Positions 44,509 to 54,459 are shown, numbered from the stretch's first letter. The stretch: DNA of 64,000 nt from Bacteroidota bacterium (GCA_947468275.1 CANIKO010000004.1:167429-231428), one strand, 5' to 3'. Made by a program: numbers and translations. Notes: generated from the letters alone by a model not told the origin.

Positions 44509-47112
44509 TTATTCTGCGATATCCTTATCCGTTGCCGAAGAATCAGTTGATTCATCTAATCCTAAGTTTTCAATCACTTGTGGAGTTTCGTTGTCCTCGG
44601 TCAAATTAATTATTGGCTCCCCATTCTCATCTAAATGAACCACTGGTTCATCTTCTTCATGATCAACGCTAGCTATAGAAGCTATCTCATCCGACTCCCG
44701 CATTTTTATAAGCCTAACCCCTTGTGTTGCTCTTCCCATCACTCTTAAATCAGCCACGGGAATTCGGATTGTAAGACCTGACTTATTTATTATCATCAAA
44801 TCTTTTTCATCATTCACATCTAATATTGCTACTAAAACACCAGTTTTATCTGTAATACTAAGGGTTTTTACCCCTTTTCCTCCCCTACCGGTTATTCTAT
44901 AATCTTCTAGATCGGTGCGTTTGCCATACCCTCTTTGTGAAACGACCAAAATAGTAGATGCATTTCCTTTTTCAACACACACCATTCCGATTACTTCATC
45001 TTTATCATTTTCAAGTTTTACAGCTTTCACTCCTGAAGCAGTTCTGCCCATAGGTCTCACTTTTTCTTCAGCAAAACGTATAGCTTTTCCAGATTGCTTA
45101 GCGATGACCACTTCACAGGTTCCGTTGGTTAATTGAACATCCAATAATTCATCTCCTTCACGAATTGTTATTGCATTTATACCATTGGCTCTTGGGCGAG
45201 AATAAGCTTCCAAAGTAGTTTTCTTTATTATACCTTGCTTAGTAACCATAATGATGAAATTATTTGTAATGTAATCTTCATCTTTTAGATTAATAACATT
45301 TATACAGGCTCTAATTTTATCTTCAGCTGGAATGCTTATTAAATTCTGAATGGCTCGTCCTTTGGTGGTTTTAGCACCTTCAGGTACTTCCCAAACTTTC
45401 ATCCAGAAACATCTTCCTTGATCGGTAAAAAATAATAGATGATTATGATTTGTGGCGACAAACATGTGTTCCACAAAATCTTCTCCTCTATGACTAACTC
45501 CCTTATTACCAACTCCTCCTCTACCTTGGGCCTTGTATTCTGTCAATGGAGTACGTTTGATGTATCCCATGTGTGAAATTGTCACAACTACTTCTTCGTT
45601 GGCGATAAGATCTTCCACATTAAAATCTTCGGCTGAATGAATAATTTCGGTTCTGCGTTTGTCACCAAATTTTTCCTTCATTTCCAAAAGCTCTGTTTTA
45701 ATTAATTCCATTCTCAGGCTTTCGTCTCCCAATAGAGTATTTAGGTAATTAATTAACTTCATTATTTCCTCAAACTCCTCTTTAATCTTATCCCGCTCTA
45801 AACCCGTAAGTTTTTGCAATCTTAAGTCTAAAATGGCTCTTGCTTGAATTTCGGATAATGCAAAATTTTGTATTAATCCTGTTCTTGCTTCTTCTACTGT
45901 GGTAGAAGCACGAATCAATTTAATAACGGCATCTAAATTATCTAAGGCTATTAATAAACCTTCTAAAATATGAGCTCTTTTTTGAGCATCTTCTAATTCA
46001 TATTTTGCCCGGCGAATAACAACATCATGACGGTGATCAACAAAATGATGAATTAAGTCCTTAACGTTTAACATCTCAGGTCGCCCTTTAACTAAAGCTA
46101 TATTATTAACTGAGAATGAGGTTTGTAAGGGTGTATATTTATAAAGCTGATTTAATATAATATTTGGAATACCATCTCTTTTAATGTCAAATACAATTCG
46201 CAAACCATCTCTTCCTGACTCATCACGAACTTCGGCTATACCATCAATTACTTTTTCATTAATTAAATCTACCGCTTTGATAACAATTTGGGATGGCGAA
46301 ATTTGATAGGGAACTTCTGTAATAATAATTTGTTCGCGACCTGATGATAAGGTTTCAAATTCAGCTTTACCACGCATTACTACGCGGCCTCGGCCTGTCA
46401 TCAAGGCTTCTCTCACCCCTTCGTATCCATAAATAATTCCACCCGTTGGAAAATCAGGACCTTTTATAAATTGCATTAATTCTTCAATTGTAATATCACG
46501 GTTGTCTATGTATGCCATAGTTCCGTCTATCACTTCCGAAATATTATGTGGGGCCATATTCGTAGCCATACCTACTGCAATTCCTGAAGCGCCATTTATT
46601 AATAAATTTGGAACTTTTGCAGGTAATACGGTGGGTTCAGTTAACGAATCATCAAAATTGGGACGAAAATCAACTGTATCTTTTTCAATATCGGCTAACA
46701 TTTCTTCGGCCATTTTTCGCATTCTGGCTTCGGTATAACGCATGGCTGCAGGTGGGTCGCCATCTATGGAACCATAGTTTCCTTGACCATCTACCATCAT
46801 ATATCTTACACTCCACTCCTGGGCTAAGCGCACCATAGCATCGTAAACCGATTGGTCACCATGTGGGTGAAATTTACCCAAAACCTCTCCTACTATTCTG
46901 GCTGATTTTTTATAAGACCGATTACTGGCTAATCCTAATTCAGACATACCGTATAAAACACGGCGATGAACCGGCTTTAATCCATCACGTACATCCGGTA
47001 AAGCGCGACTCACAATAACCGACATTGAGTAATCAATGTATGCGGTTCGCATTTCATCCTCAATATTTATTGGGATAATCTTTTCATTTTCAGGTTCTAA
47101 TACCTCGTCCAT
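44509..47112 (-). CDS. gyrA: DNA gyrase subunit A
   Basis: GyrA, 867 residues, cuts and rejoins DNA for negative supercoiling with GyrB. The catalytic Tyr is Tyr126 in AAMRYTEAR. The winged-helix QRDR reads [15 protein letters not shown], with Gln87 where E. coli has Ser83 and Asp91 where E. coli has Asp87. The C-terminal domain has six beta-pinwheel blades, and GRGGKG near residue 735 is the GyrA box, which separates it from ParC. The acidic C-terminal tail is common in the phylum. gyrB is not in the window. Confidence 0.96.
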   Translation of the reverse strand: MDEVLEPENEKIIPINIEDEMRTAYIDYSMSVIVSRALPDVRDGLKPVHRRVLYGMSELGLASNRSYKKSARIVGEVLGKFHPHGDQSVYDAMVRLAQEWSVRYMMVDGQGNYGSIDGDPPAAMRYTEARMRKMAEEMLADIEKDTVDFRPNFDDSLTEPTVLPAKVPNLLINGASGIAVGMATNMAPHNISEVIDGTMAYIDNRDITIEELMQFIKGPDFPTGGIIYGYEGVREALMTGRGRVVMRGKAEFETLSSGREQIIITEVPYQISPSQIVIKAVDLINEKVIDGIAEVRDESGRDGLRIVFDIKRDGIPNIILNQLYKYTPLQTSFSVNNIALVKGRPEMLNVKDLIHHFVDHRHDVVIRRAKYELEDAQKRAHILEGLLIALDNLDAVIKLIRASTTVEEARTGLIQNFALSEIQARAILDLRLQKLTGLERDKIKEEFEEIMKLINYLNTLLGDESLRMELIKTELLEMKEKFGDKRRTEIIHSAEDFNVEDLIANEEVVVTISHMGYIKRTPLTEYKAQGRGGVGNKGVSHRGEDFVEHMFVATNHNHLLFFTDQGRCFWMKVWEVPEGAKTTKGRAIQNLISIPAEDKIRACINVINLKDEDYITNNFIIMVTKQGIIKKTTLEAYSRPRANGINAITIREGDELLDVQLTNGTCEVVIAKQSGKAIRFAEEKVRPMGRTASGVKAVKLENDKDEVIGMVCVEKGNASTILVVSQRGYGKRTDLEDYRITGRGGKGVKTLSITDKTGVLVAILDVNDEKDLMIINKSGLTIRIPVADLRVMGRATQGVRLIKMRESDEIASIASVDHEEDEPVVHLDENGEPIINLTEDNETPQVIENLGLDESTDSSATDKDIAE

Positions 47113-47206
47113 TTAATTTTAAATTAAAACGTGAAAATAGGCATAAACGCTAAGGATTAAGGATATTTATAATGATGAGATACCCACAAGTTATTTACAA
47201 GAAAGG

Positions 47207-48601
47207 CTAAAGCCTAAACCTATCGCCTTTGTAAGGAATAATTATATTCTCCATTCCTTTTTCAGTAAGATACTTTTTAAAGTCTTCCGTGTTTTTTTCC
47301 TCGCCATGCACCAAAAAAAGTTTCTTCAACTTTCCTGTTTGGCTAGCGCTGATGTATTTATAAAGTCCGTCTCTATCAGGATGGGCTGAGAAAACATCGG
47401 TAGAAGCCACACGGGCATATACGGGGCGATCTTTGTTTTTTATTTTTATTGTGGACTGTCCTTGCAATAATCGATGACCAAATGTCCCTTCTGCACAATA
47501 CCCTGCTATTAAAATGGTGCACAACGGATTTTGAATATTATTTCGCACATGTTCTTGAATCCTCCCACCTTCCACCATACCTGCCGACGAAACTATGATT
47601 GACGGCCCACCATGATACGCCATTTGTTTTTGGTCACTTTCGGTTTGAATGACCAAAAGGTTGGGAAAATCAAACAAATCGCCATTGTTTCTGGCAAATT
47701 CTTTAGACTCCTCGTTTAAATAGCCCTCGTATTTCTCGTGTACTTTAGTGCTTATTATTCCCAATGGACTATCCGTAAATACTTTTATCCCATTTAATTT
47801 TCCTTCAACATACAATTGGTTTAAAGTAAATAAAATGGCTTGGGTTCGACCAACACTAAACGCAGGAATAACTAGTTTTCCGGGGGAATCAATACAATTC
47901 TTTTTTACATATTTATAAAGTTCCTCTTCGGCCGGCACTGTGATAGAGTGCAAACGACTTCCATAGGTAGATTCGCAAACTAGATAATCCAAATCAGGCA
48001 TTGGTTCTGAATCTACTACAATTTTCGAGTTTAATTTACCCAAATCACCAGTAAAACCAATTCGCTTGGTAGTGTCCGATTCAGATACTTCTACCAAAAC
48101 TGAAGCAGCCCCTAAAATATGTCCAGCTGGATAAAATGTAATACTTGATTCGTCATTTACCTTAAATTTTTTTTTAAAAGGTAAGGTTACCAATCGGTCT
48201 AGTGTTGCTTCCACCTGCTGCTGACCATATAATACAATTGGTTTATTTTTGCCATGTCTTTGATTTTTACCTTTTGATTTAGACTCAGACATTTGAACAT
48301 TTACTGAATCTCTCAATAAGTTTTCAGCCAATGCGGCGGTTGGTTCAGTGCAAATTACCTGCCCGTGATAACCCCGCTTTATAAGTGTCGGAATATTGCC
48401 AGAATGATCAATATGGGCGTGGGTTAAAACCAAAAGATTAATCGAAGAAGGTTCAAAAGGAAAATTATCGTTTAACTCAATAGCATCGCCCCGCTCATAA
48501 GAAAGACCGCAATCAATTAATATTTTGTAACCTGAATTTAAAGTTAGCAGGTGCATACTCCCTGTAACTTGGCGTGTTGCACCTAAAAAGGATATTTCCA
48601 T
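47207..48601 (-). CDS. beta-CASP metallo-beta-lactamase RNA-processing exonuclease
   Basis: A 464-residue MBL-fold nuclease. The zinc motif is THAHIDHSGNIPTLI near residue 57, followed by FYPAGHILGAASVLVE and GDLGKLNSKIV. The beta-CASP domain contains VIPAFSVGRTQAILF, and the last motifs are VSSAGMVEGGRI, FSAHPDRDGL and LVHGE. This is the YSH1/CPSF-like form, probably acting on RNA ends. Bacteroidota have it in addition to other RNases; its exact substrate is unknown. Confidence 0.9.
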   Translation of the reverse strand: MEISFLGATRQVTGSMHLLTLNSGYKILIDCGLSYERGDAIELNDNFPFEPSSINLLVLTHAHIDHSGNIPTLIKRGYHGQVICTEPTAALAENLLRDSVNVQMSESKSKGKNQRHGKNKPIVLYGQQQVEATLDRLVTLPFKKKFKVNDESSITFYPAGHILGAASVLVEVSESDTTKRIGFTGDLGKLNSKIVVDSEPMPDLDYLVCESTYGSRLHSITVPAEEELYKYVKKNCIDSPGKLVIPAFSVGRTQAILFTLNQLYVEGKLNGIKVFTDSPLGIISTKVHEKYEGYLNEESKEFARNNGDLFDFPNLLVIQTESDQKQMAYHGGPSIIVSSAGMVEGGRIQEHVRNNIQNPLCTILIAGYCAEGTFGHRLLQGQSTIKIKNKDRPVYARVASTDVFSAHPDRDGLYKYISASQTGKLKKLFLVHGEEKNTEDFKKYLTEKGMENIIIPYKGDRFRL

Positions 48602-48638
48602 TTATTTAATGCAAATCAAACTAATTTTAAACATTTAT

Positions 48639-49769
48639 TTAGTGTTGAACTAAAAATTTATTACGAACCATCTTACCATTCGAATTGAGATAGGCAAAAT
48701 ACACCCCATTCTTAAAATCATCTAAAGCCACATTTTTATCAATTTCACTCCCAAATTTGCTATATTTCAAACGACCCATTTGGTCAAAGATTAACAAAGA
48801 ATAATTAGAGTTCACGGATAAAATCAACCCTCTATCTGTAGCATAAACATTTAAACAATTAGCATCGCCCGTATCCAAAACAGTTCCAGCTGTAATTTCA
48901 GATTTTGAGAAATGCAATAAAAATGCTAAAGCACCTTGAACTGCAGAAATTAACGACTTGAATTCAACATATTTTAAAAGGTCATTTTGGGAATGATAGT
49001 AAGGAAAAGAGGAGGATTGATAAATGCCGGAGATTAGATAGCTCGAATCCCTAAATGATAAATAGTCGGATGAATAAGCTGGAGTAATTATTGGATTTAA
49101 ATTTGTATATGAACTATATATTTTAGCCATTGCAATTGCTAATTCGTTGCTTTCTGCTTTTTTAGATGAAATTTCATCCCTTTCACATTTTATGCCTGTA
49201 TTGTCTTCACCAACAGTTCCTCCAAGTTGGTCAAGATTAAGCATAAATTTAATTTTTACCGAGTCTTTGTTTAACGTTTTTACAAATTGGCGACTCCCCA
49301 AATAATCTATCTCCTCTCCTGAAAAATATAGAAATTTTAAAGTATACTTTGATTTAACTCCGTTCATTAATTTAGCTATTTGATAAAGTGCAAAATCACC
49401 GGTTCCATTATCGTTAACTCCTGGGCCACCTCTACTGTCATAATGCGCACCAATAATAATACTGCTATCGCTACTTCCTTTTTTTGTGAATTCAAGGTTG
49501 CGCAATGTATCATTACCATAAAGAAAATTTTGGATTTTTACTGAGTAGCCCACTTGCTCCAACATTTTTTTTAGCCAGAAACAAGTGGAATCCAATCCTG
49601 GCTTTTTAATTTCTTTAACCCCTAGGTTTTCTAATTTTTGGAGAAAAGAAAGTGGATGCTCAACTTTTAAAATATAATCAGCAATTTTTTGGTCAAAAAT
49701 TTGAGCAGAAGATTGAAATCCAATACTTGGCAGTAAAAATAGTAATAATAAAATTCTTAATTTACCCAT
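48639..49769 (-). CDS. secreted M28 family metallopeptidase with T9SS sorting domain
   Basis: A 376-residue protein with a signal peptide. The M28 zinc and catalytic residues are visible: His and Asp in IGAHYDSRGGPGVNDNGTGD, Glu-Glu in FSGEEIDYLGS, Asp in LNLDQLGGT and His in SFPYYHSQNDLL. The C-terminal 70 residues (LNVYATDRGLILSVNSNYS to NGVYFAYLNSNGKMVRNKFLV) look like a type A sorting domain, so export to the surface is predicted. An aminopeptidase role is likely. Its start overlaps tsaE by 13 nt. Confidence 0.87.
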   Translation of the reverse strand: MGKLRILLLLFLLPSIGFQSSAQIFDQKIADYILKVEHPLSFLQKLENLGVKEIKKPGLDSTCFWLKKMLEQVGYSVKIQNFLYGNDTLRNLEFTKKGSSDSSIIIGAHYDSRGGPGVNDNGTGDFALYQIAKLMNGVKSKYTLKFLYFSGEEIDYLGSRQFVKTLNKDSVKIKFMLNLDQLGGTVGEDNTGIKCERDEISSKKAESNELAIAMAKIYSSYTNLNPIITPAYSSDYLSFRDSSYLISGIYQSSSFPYYHSQNDLLKYVEFKSLISAVQGALAFLLHFSKSEITAGTVLDTGDANCLNVYATDRGLILSVNSNYSLLIFDQMGRLKYSKFGSEIDKNVALDDFKNGVYFAYLNSNGKMVRNKFLVQH

Positions 49770-50185
49770 GCCTTCAATAATCTTTCATTCATGCTAAGAT
49801 AGCTCAATTGGCAGTTAACCAGAAGTTGTTGGGGTAATATTTCTGCTACTTTTTCAGGCCATTCAATAAAGCAATAGTTATTGGAATAAATATATTCTTC
49901 CAAACCAATATCCATGGCTTCTTCTAGATTTTTTAAGCGGTATAAATCAAAATGATAAATTTTGCCTTTATCACAATCATATTCATTAACTATCGAAAAC
50001 GTTGGACTTGAAATATCGTCTGTACTTCCAAGAGCAAGGCAAAGCTCTGTTATCAATGTAGTTTTGCCCGTTCCCAAATTTCCAACAAAGCAAAACAGTT
50101 TATATTTATCAAATTGGTTCAAAAGCTGTGATGCAATGTCGCCAATCTGATCTTTAGAAAAATTTATTTCAAATTTATCCTCCAT
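49757..50185 (-). CDS. tsaE: tRNA threonylcarbamoyladenosine biosynthesis ATPase TsaE
   Basis: A protein of about 142 residues. The P-loop GNLGTGKTTLITELCLALG lies near residue 35, followed by SSPTFSIVNEYDC, YHFDLYRL and FIEWPEK, the TsaE signature. It drives release or assembly of the TsaB-TsaD complex that makes t6A37 on tRNAs. The track begins at a TTG at 50197; the ATG at 50185 is more likely. It lies directly after the MORN-repeat gene and overlaps the M28 gene. Confidence 0.93.
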   Translation of the reverse strand: MEDKFEINFSKDQIGDIASQLLNQFDKYKLFCFVGNLGTGKTTLITELCLALGSTDDISSPTFSIVNEYDCDKGKIYHFDLYRLKNLEEAMDIGLEEYIYSNNYCFIEWPEKVAEILPQQLLVNCQLSYLSMNERLLKAWVN

Positions 50186-50197
50186 ACCTAATACCAA

Positions 50198-51289
50198 TTA
50201 ACGGTCTTTGGTTTCCAATAACTCACCGTTATCCCATTTTTCGGTGCGAATTCGTTTTCCTTTATAATTAAAATAAAACCAATCGCTGTGTTTTTTTCCA
50301 TTAACAAAACTTCCATTACATTTTCCATAAATCCTACTCATACCAAAGGTCCAAGCACCATCTCGTTCACCGTTAACATAATTTCCAGAACATTTTGTTT
50401 TTATATCTGAGGCTTTTTCAACCCAAGGTCCGTCTTTCTTACCTTCCTTATAATTACCATCATTATCTACTACCCCATCTACCCATTCGCAATAATGTCC
50501 ATCAACAATATCTTCATCATAATTAACCTCTTTTAATTTAAGTCCTATTAAATCATAATACACCCATTTACCGTCCTTCTTTCCATTTTTGTATGATTCT
50601 TCATTTATCTTTCGGCCTTTAGGGTCAAATTTAAGAATCCTTCCATCCGGCAAACCGTTTTTATAAGTTCCTGTTTCCCCTATTTGTCCGTTACTATGAT
50701 AAATTATTGATTTTCCATCCCTCATCCCGTCTTTATATTCAATATCCTTTCTTATTTTTCCATCATCCGAATAGGAAATAACTTTACCGTCAGGCTTTCC
50801 GTTTTTTAATTCAGCCTCTTGTTGTTTTTTGCCATTTTCAAACCATAAAGTAACATTTCCATTTTCTAATCCTTTAATAAAAATTGTTTCTTTTTTAGAA
50901 GTTCCGGTTTGGTAATAACTTTTGTAGGGTCCATTTAAAATTCCATCATTGTAATTACTGAATTCTTCAGGTTTTCCATTGGAGTACCAAGATTTGTAGG
51001 TTCCGTTTCGTTTTCCTGCCATATATTCTATTTCAGTTTCTTTTATTCCTGTTTCAAAATAAGAACGAAAAAGTCCCTCAATCTTTCCGTTTTTCCAGTC
51101 GACTTCCTGCCATTTTTTATTGTTGGCGTGACTTAATACAGATTTTCCGGTGAAAAGGTTGTCTTTGTATGTGTAATTTCCATCACCATTTTTCTTTAAT
51201 TCAGAAAATTTAACAGATTGAGAAAAACTTAAAAAACTGAAAATTAGAAAGAGCAAGAGAAATGAATGTCGATAGGGCTTTATTTGCAT
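50198..51289 (-). CDS. exported MORN-repeat (YwqK-like) protein
   Basis: A 363-residue protein with a signal peptide (ending FLSFSQS). About eleven imperfect 22-25-residue MORN-variant repeats of the form G..NG.YKSWY.NGK.....Y..G fill it, for example KRNGTYKSWYSNGKPEE and LNGPYKSYYQTGTSKKE. The family is labelled YwqK-type antitoxin in databases, but no toxin is nearby and the exported location argues against such a role here. The function is unknown. Confidence 0.8.
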   Translation of the reverse strand: MQIKPYRHSFLLLFLIFSFLSFSQSVKFSELKKNGDGNYTYKDNLFTGKSVLSHANNKKWQEVDWKNGKIEGLFRSYFETGIKETEIEYMAGKRNGTYKSWYSNGKPEEFSNYNDGILNGPYKSYYQTGTSKKETIFIKGLENGNVTLWFENGKKQQEAELKNGKPDGKVISYSDDGKIRKDIEYKDGMRDGKSIIYHSNGQIGETGTYKNGLPDGRILKFDPKGRKINEESYKNGKKDGKWVYYDLIGLKLKEVNYDEDIVDGHYCEWVDGVVDNDGNYKEGKKDGPWVEKASDIKTKCSGNYVNGERDGAWTFGMSRIYGKCNGSFVNGKKHSDWFYFNYKGKRIRTEKWDNGELLETKDR

Positions 51290-51354
51290 TAATAGTAAAA
51301 TTTATAAAGTTGCAATTTTACTTAAAATAACGCTGTAATCAGTATCTTATTTCG

Positions 51355-51471
51355 TTAGAATAAAAGAAATAAAGCGACCAAAAATAATATATTGATTAAT
51401 AAGGCTCCAAGAAGAAATTTTAAATCTTTCTTTTGAATAGGCTCTGTTGGGTTGGGTGAATTAATTTCCAT
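51355..51471 (-). CDS. small single-helix membrane protein (38 residues)
   Basis: An unlisted ORF. Reading the minus strand from ATG at 51471 gives a 38-residue peptide: a polar N-terminus (MEINSPNPTEPIQKKDLK) and one strongly hydrophobic helix of about 20 residues (FLLGALLINILFLVALFLLF), then TAA. A Lys-rich cap before the helix and no charged residue within it make a chance ORF less likely. It lies alone in the 309-nt gap between the MORN and miaE genes. No homologue is known to me. Confidence 0.5.
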   Translation of the reverse strand: MEINSPNPTEPIQKKDLKFLLGALLINILFLVALFLLF

Positions 51472-51560
51472 TATTAATATACTTTATAGACAGAAGAAAA
51501 AAGATAATTCAAAATACAATTTTAAATTATTACCTATTTTATTGACGTAGGTACTATATA

Positions 51561-51594
51561 TTTTGTGACAGCCCATTAAAAATTAATAATTTTG
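51561..51594 (+). promoter_or_regulatory. Bacteroidota-type promoter of miaE
   Basis: TTTTG at 51561-51565, a 21-nt spacer and TAATTTTG at 51587-51594 match the -33/-7 pattern. The -7 box ends only 4 nt before the GTG start at 51599, which would give a leaderless or nearly leaderless message. Confidence 0.6.
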
Positions 51595-51598
51595 CACT

Positions 51599-52180
51599 GT
51601 GTTAGGATTAAAACTTGCTACCGACCCTCGCTGGGTAAATATTGCCGAAAAATCAATTGATGAAATATTGACTGACCATGCGTATTGTGAACAAAAGGCT
51701 ACGTCCAATTGTATCACTTTAGTTGTACGTTATCCTGAATACGAGCAAATGGTAGAGGAGGTTACAGCAGTTGCTGCCGAAGAATGGGGGCATTTTAGAA
51801 AGGTATTAAAAGAACTTAAAAAGCGAGGTTATAAACTTGGAAGAAATAGAAATGACAATTATGTAATAAAACTTAGAGAATTTAAATTAAAGGGCGATTC
51901 CCGCTTAAAAGGCTTTATTGATGAATTATTAATCGCAGCAATGATTGAAGCTAGGAGTTGTGAAAGGTTCCGCCTATTATCTCTCTATGTTAATGACGAG
52001 GAACTAAAAAAGTTTTATCATGAATTTATGGTATCGGAAGCTGGGCATTATGCTATGTTTCTTGATTTAGCAAAAACCTACATTGAGCCTGATTATGTTA
52101 AAATACGATGGGAAGAGTTTTTGAATTATGAATCTGAGCTCATTCAAACCATTGAATACCGAGGCGACAGAGTGCATTAA
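51599..52180 (+). CDS. miaE: tRNA-(ms2io6A37) hydroxylase
   Basis: MiaE, 193 residues, is a ferritin-like di-iron monooxygenase that hydroxylates the isopentenyl side chain of ms2i6A37 in tRNA. The iron ligands are visible: VAAEEWGHF, EARSCERFRLL and SEAGHYAMFL. The start is GTG at 51599, supported by the promoter placed right before it. Its TAA stop shares the four bases TTAA with the stop of mnmD on the other strand. Both genes modify tRNA, although they are convergent. Confidence 0.92.
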   Translation: MLGLKLATDPRWVNIAEKSIDEILTDHAYCEQKATSNCITLVVRYPEYEQMVEEVTAVAAEEWGHFRKVLKELKKRGYKLGRNRNDNYVIKLREFKLKGDSRLKGFIDELLIAAMIEARSCERFRLLSLYVNDEELKKFYHEFMVSEAGHYAMFLDLAKTYIEPDYVKIRWEEFLNYESELIQTIEYRGDRVH

Positions 52181-52842
52181 CGATACGCCACCGTCATTTC
52201 CCGTTTTCCTGGAGGGCCGGGAAATGCTTTTACAATAAATCCTGCTTGTTTTAAATTTCGCTTTACTTCGCCCTTGGCACAATAGGTTGTTAACAATCCT
52301 TCAGGATTTAAAATATCAAAAAGCTTTGTGAAAATTTCTAATGTCCACATGTCAGTCTGCTTCTCAGGAGCAAAGGCATCAAAATATATTAAATCGTATT
52401 TATCGGTAAAATTAAACGTTTGTAGTTGGGTTAAATGAAGGGTAAAGATAAAATCTGAACTAAAAGAAAGCGGCTTTCCTCCTTCCGATTGGGATAATAA
52501 AATCATTGTTTCGGCTATATTTTCAGGATACCCTACAGCCACTTCCTTTATTATTTGTTTAGGCAAAGGATAAGGTTCCAAAGCCGTATAATTTATTACC
52601 AAATCCGATTCAAGCGATTGCAAATACGTCAACGCCGCATTGAGTCCGGTACCAAAACCAATTTCTAAAACATTGATTTTTTTTGATTCAATTAGCGTCA
52701 ACCCATGGTTTATAAATACATGTATTGACTCCTGCAAGGCACCATGAGTTGAGTGATACGTTTCATCTAATATTTTATTATAAATTGAATATGACCCGTC
52801 ATCCGTTTTAAAAACATTTAAATCATTTTTATTATTACTCAT
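52177..52842 (-). CDS. mnmD: tRNA (5-methylaminomethyl-2-thiouridine) methyltransferase MnmD
   Basis: A protein of about 221 residues with the MnmC2/MnmD signature: DGSYSIYNKILDETYHSTHGALQES, the SAM-binding VLEIGFGTGLNAALTYL, then IYFDAFAPEKQTDMW and GLLTTYCAKGEVKRNLKQAGF. It completes mnm5s2U34 in the wobble position of some tRNAs. It lacks the FAD-dependent MnmC1 domain, as expected for MnmD. The track start at 52875 adds 11 residues; the ATG at 52842 is family-like and leaves a clean gap to the divergent gene. Confidence 0.91.
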   Translation of the reverse strand: MSNNKNDLNVFKTDDGSYSIYNKILDETYHSTHGALQESIHVFINHGLTLIESKKINVLEIGFGTGLNAALTYLQSLESDLVINYTALEPYPLPKQIIKEVAVGYPENIAETMILLSQSEGGKPLSFSSDFIFTLHLTQLQTFNFTDKYDLIYFDAFAPEKQTDMWTLEIFTKLFDILNPEGLLTTYCAKGEVKRNLKQAGFIVKAFPGPPGKREMTVAYR

Positions 52843-52861
52843 AAAAGATAAAATTTGCAGA

Positions 52862-53581
52862 ATGCAAATCAACACCCTTTCTATTATAGTTCCGGCATAT
52901 AATGAAGAAAAAACTATTCATCTTATTCTGAACAAAATAAAGGAAGTAACCTTAATTAATAATATAAAAAAAGAGGTAGTAATTGTGAACGATTGTTCAC
53001 GGGACAAAACTTCAGAAGCTATTACTACTTATATTAACAATAATCCTGGTCTTAATATTTCCTATTATGAACATGAGGTTAATAAAGGAAAAGGGGCCGC
53101 ATTGCACACCGGAATAGCCAAAGCCACGGGGGAAATCTTGGTAATTCAAGACGCCGATTTGGAATATGACCCAAATGAATTCAACGACCTATTAAAGCCA
53201 TTTTATGTGGCCGATGCAGATGTTGTTTACGGTTCGCGATTTATTGGAGGAAATCCGCATCGAATACTATTTTTTTGGCATACCATTGGAAATAAACTGC
53301 TTACCTTATTATCCAATGCGCTAACAAATCTAAATCTAACGGATATGGAAACCTGTTATAAAATGTTTAAGCGAGAAATTATTCAGGGATTAGATTTAAA
53401 AGAAAAGCGATTTGGTTTTGAACCAGAGGTGACCGCTAAAATATCCAAAATTAAGGAAATTAAAATTTATGAAATTGGAATTTCTTATTATGGCAGAACA
53501 TATGCTGAAGGAAAAAAAATAAGTTGGAAAGATGGTTTTAGAGCCCTTTGGTGTATAGCAAAATATAATCTCTTTAAATAA
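52862..53581 (+). CDS. glycosyltransferase family 2
   Basis: A 239-residue GT2 enzyme of the DPM1/DPG-synthase type: SIIVPAYNEEKTI, VNDCSRDKTSEA, NKGKGAALHTGIAKATGEILVIQDADLEYDP and VYGSRFIGG. There is one possible hydrophobic segment and no C-terminal membrane domain. It probably transfers a sugar from a nucleotide donor to a polyprenyl phosphate or glycan; the donor is unknown. Its stop overlaps the transporter ATG by one base (TAATG). A TTTG-ending box (AAATTTG) lies just before the ATG. Confidence 0.87.
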   Translation: MQINTLSIIVPAYNEEKTIHLILNKIKEVTLINNIKKEVVIVNDCSRDKTSEAITTYINNNPGLNISYYEHEVNKGKGAALHTGIAKATGEILVIQDADLEYDPNEFNDLLKPFYVADADVVYGSRFIGGNPHRILFFWHTIGNKLLTLLSNALTNLNLTDMETCYKMFKREIIQGLDLKEKRFGFEPEVTAKISKIKEIKIYEIGISYYGRTYAEGKKISWKDGFRALWCIAKYNLFK

Positions 53582-54459
53582 TGCAAGCCACAAAAAGTCC
53601 TTTGGCTTGGATTCTATTAATAGTTTTATCCATCATCTGGGGAAGTTCGTTTGTTCTGATGTTTGAAGGGTTAAAATCATATTCAGCCACTCAATTAGCC
53701 GCTTATAGGATATGCATAGCCGGAATATTATTTATTCCATTCGGTATAGCTAATTTATTTAAGGTTGAAAAAAGCGATATTAAGTGGTTTGCCCTATCTG
53801 GCTTAATGGGAAACTTTATTCCAGCCTTTTGTTTTGCTTATGCTCAAACGTATTTACAAAGCTCCACAGCAGGGGCCTTAAACTCGCTAACGCCTTTCTT
53901 TACATTACTCGCAGGAATTTTTATATTTTCAAAAAGCTTTAATAAATACAAAATTATAGGAATTTTAATTGGCTTAATTGGTGCTCTATCCTTAATCATA
54001 AACAAACCCGGTGGAGGAATTGAAACACATTATGAATACGGTTTAATTATTTTATTTTCAACGTTGCTTTACGGAACTAACGTTAATGTAATAGAAAATA
54101 AATTAAGCAAATACAGCCCGCTATATATTGCCTCAATCCCATTAAGCTTAATTTTCATTCCTGGCTTAATTTGCTTATTCCTCTTTAAATTCCCTTTTCA
54201 AAGCGCCCTATCGCCAGAGTTTATAAAGAGCACTTTCTCTATTAGCATGCTAGGCTTGCTAGGCACAGGACTGAGCCTAGTGCTTTTCAATCGACTCATC
54301 CAAATCACTAACGGGCTATTTGCATCTACAGTTACTTATATGATGCCGGTAGTTTCTACCCTTTGGGGCGTTTACTATAATGAACCTATTGGCTTAATTC
54401 AAATTATCTCGTTAAGCTTAATATTATTAGGTATATTGGTTGTTCGGAAATTCAATTAA
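53581..54459 (+). CDS. EamA-family (DMT) transporter
   Basis: A 292-residue membrane protein with ten hydrophobic segments arranged as two EamA repeats. The first begins SIIWGSSFVLMFEGLKSYSATQLAAYRI and the second lies near NKPGGGIETHYEYGLIILFSTLLYGTN. The family exports or imports small metabolites; the substrate is unknown. It is translationally coupled to the glycosyltransferase, which might point to a lipid-linked sugar role, but this is only a guess. Confidence 0.88.
   Translation: MQATKSPLAWILLIVLSIIWGSSFVLMFEGLKSYSATQLAAYRICIAGILFIPFGIANLFKVEKSDIKWFALSGLMGNFIPAFCFAYAQTYLQSSTAGALNSLTPFFTLLAGIFIFSKSFNKYKIIGILIGLIGALSLIINKPGGGIETHYEYGLIILFSTLLYGTNVNVIENKLSKYSPLYIASIPLSLIFIPGLICLFLFKFPFQSALSPEFIKSTFSISMLGLLGTGLSLVLFNRLIQITNGLFASTVTYMMPVVSTLWGVYYNEPIGLIQIISLSLILLGILVVRKFN

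Noticed and set aside
50198-51289. Toxin-antitoxin system suggested by the YwqK label
   Set aside because: The protein is exported and made of MORN repeats; no toxin gene is adjacent.
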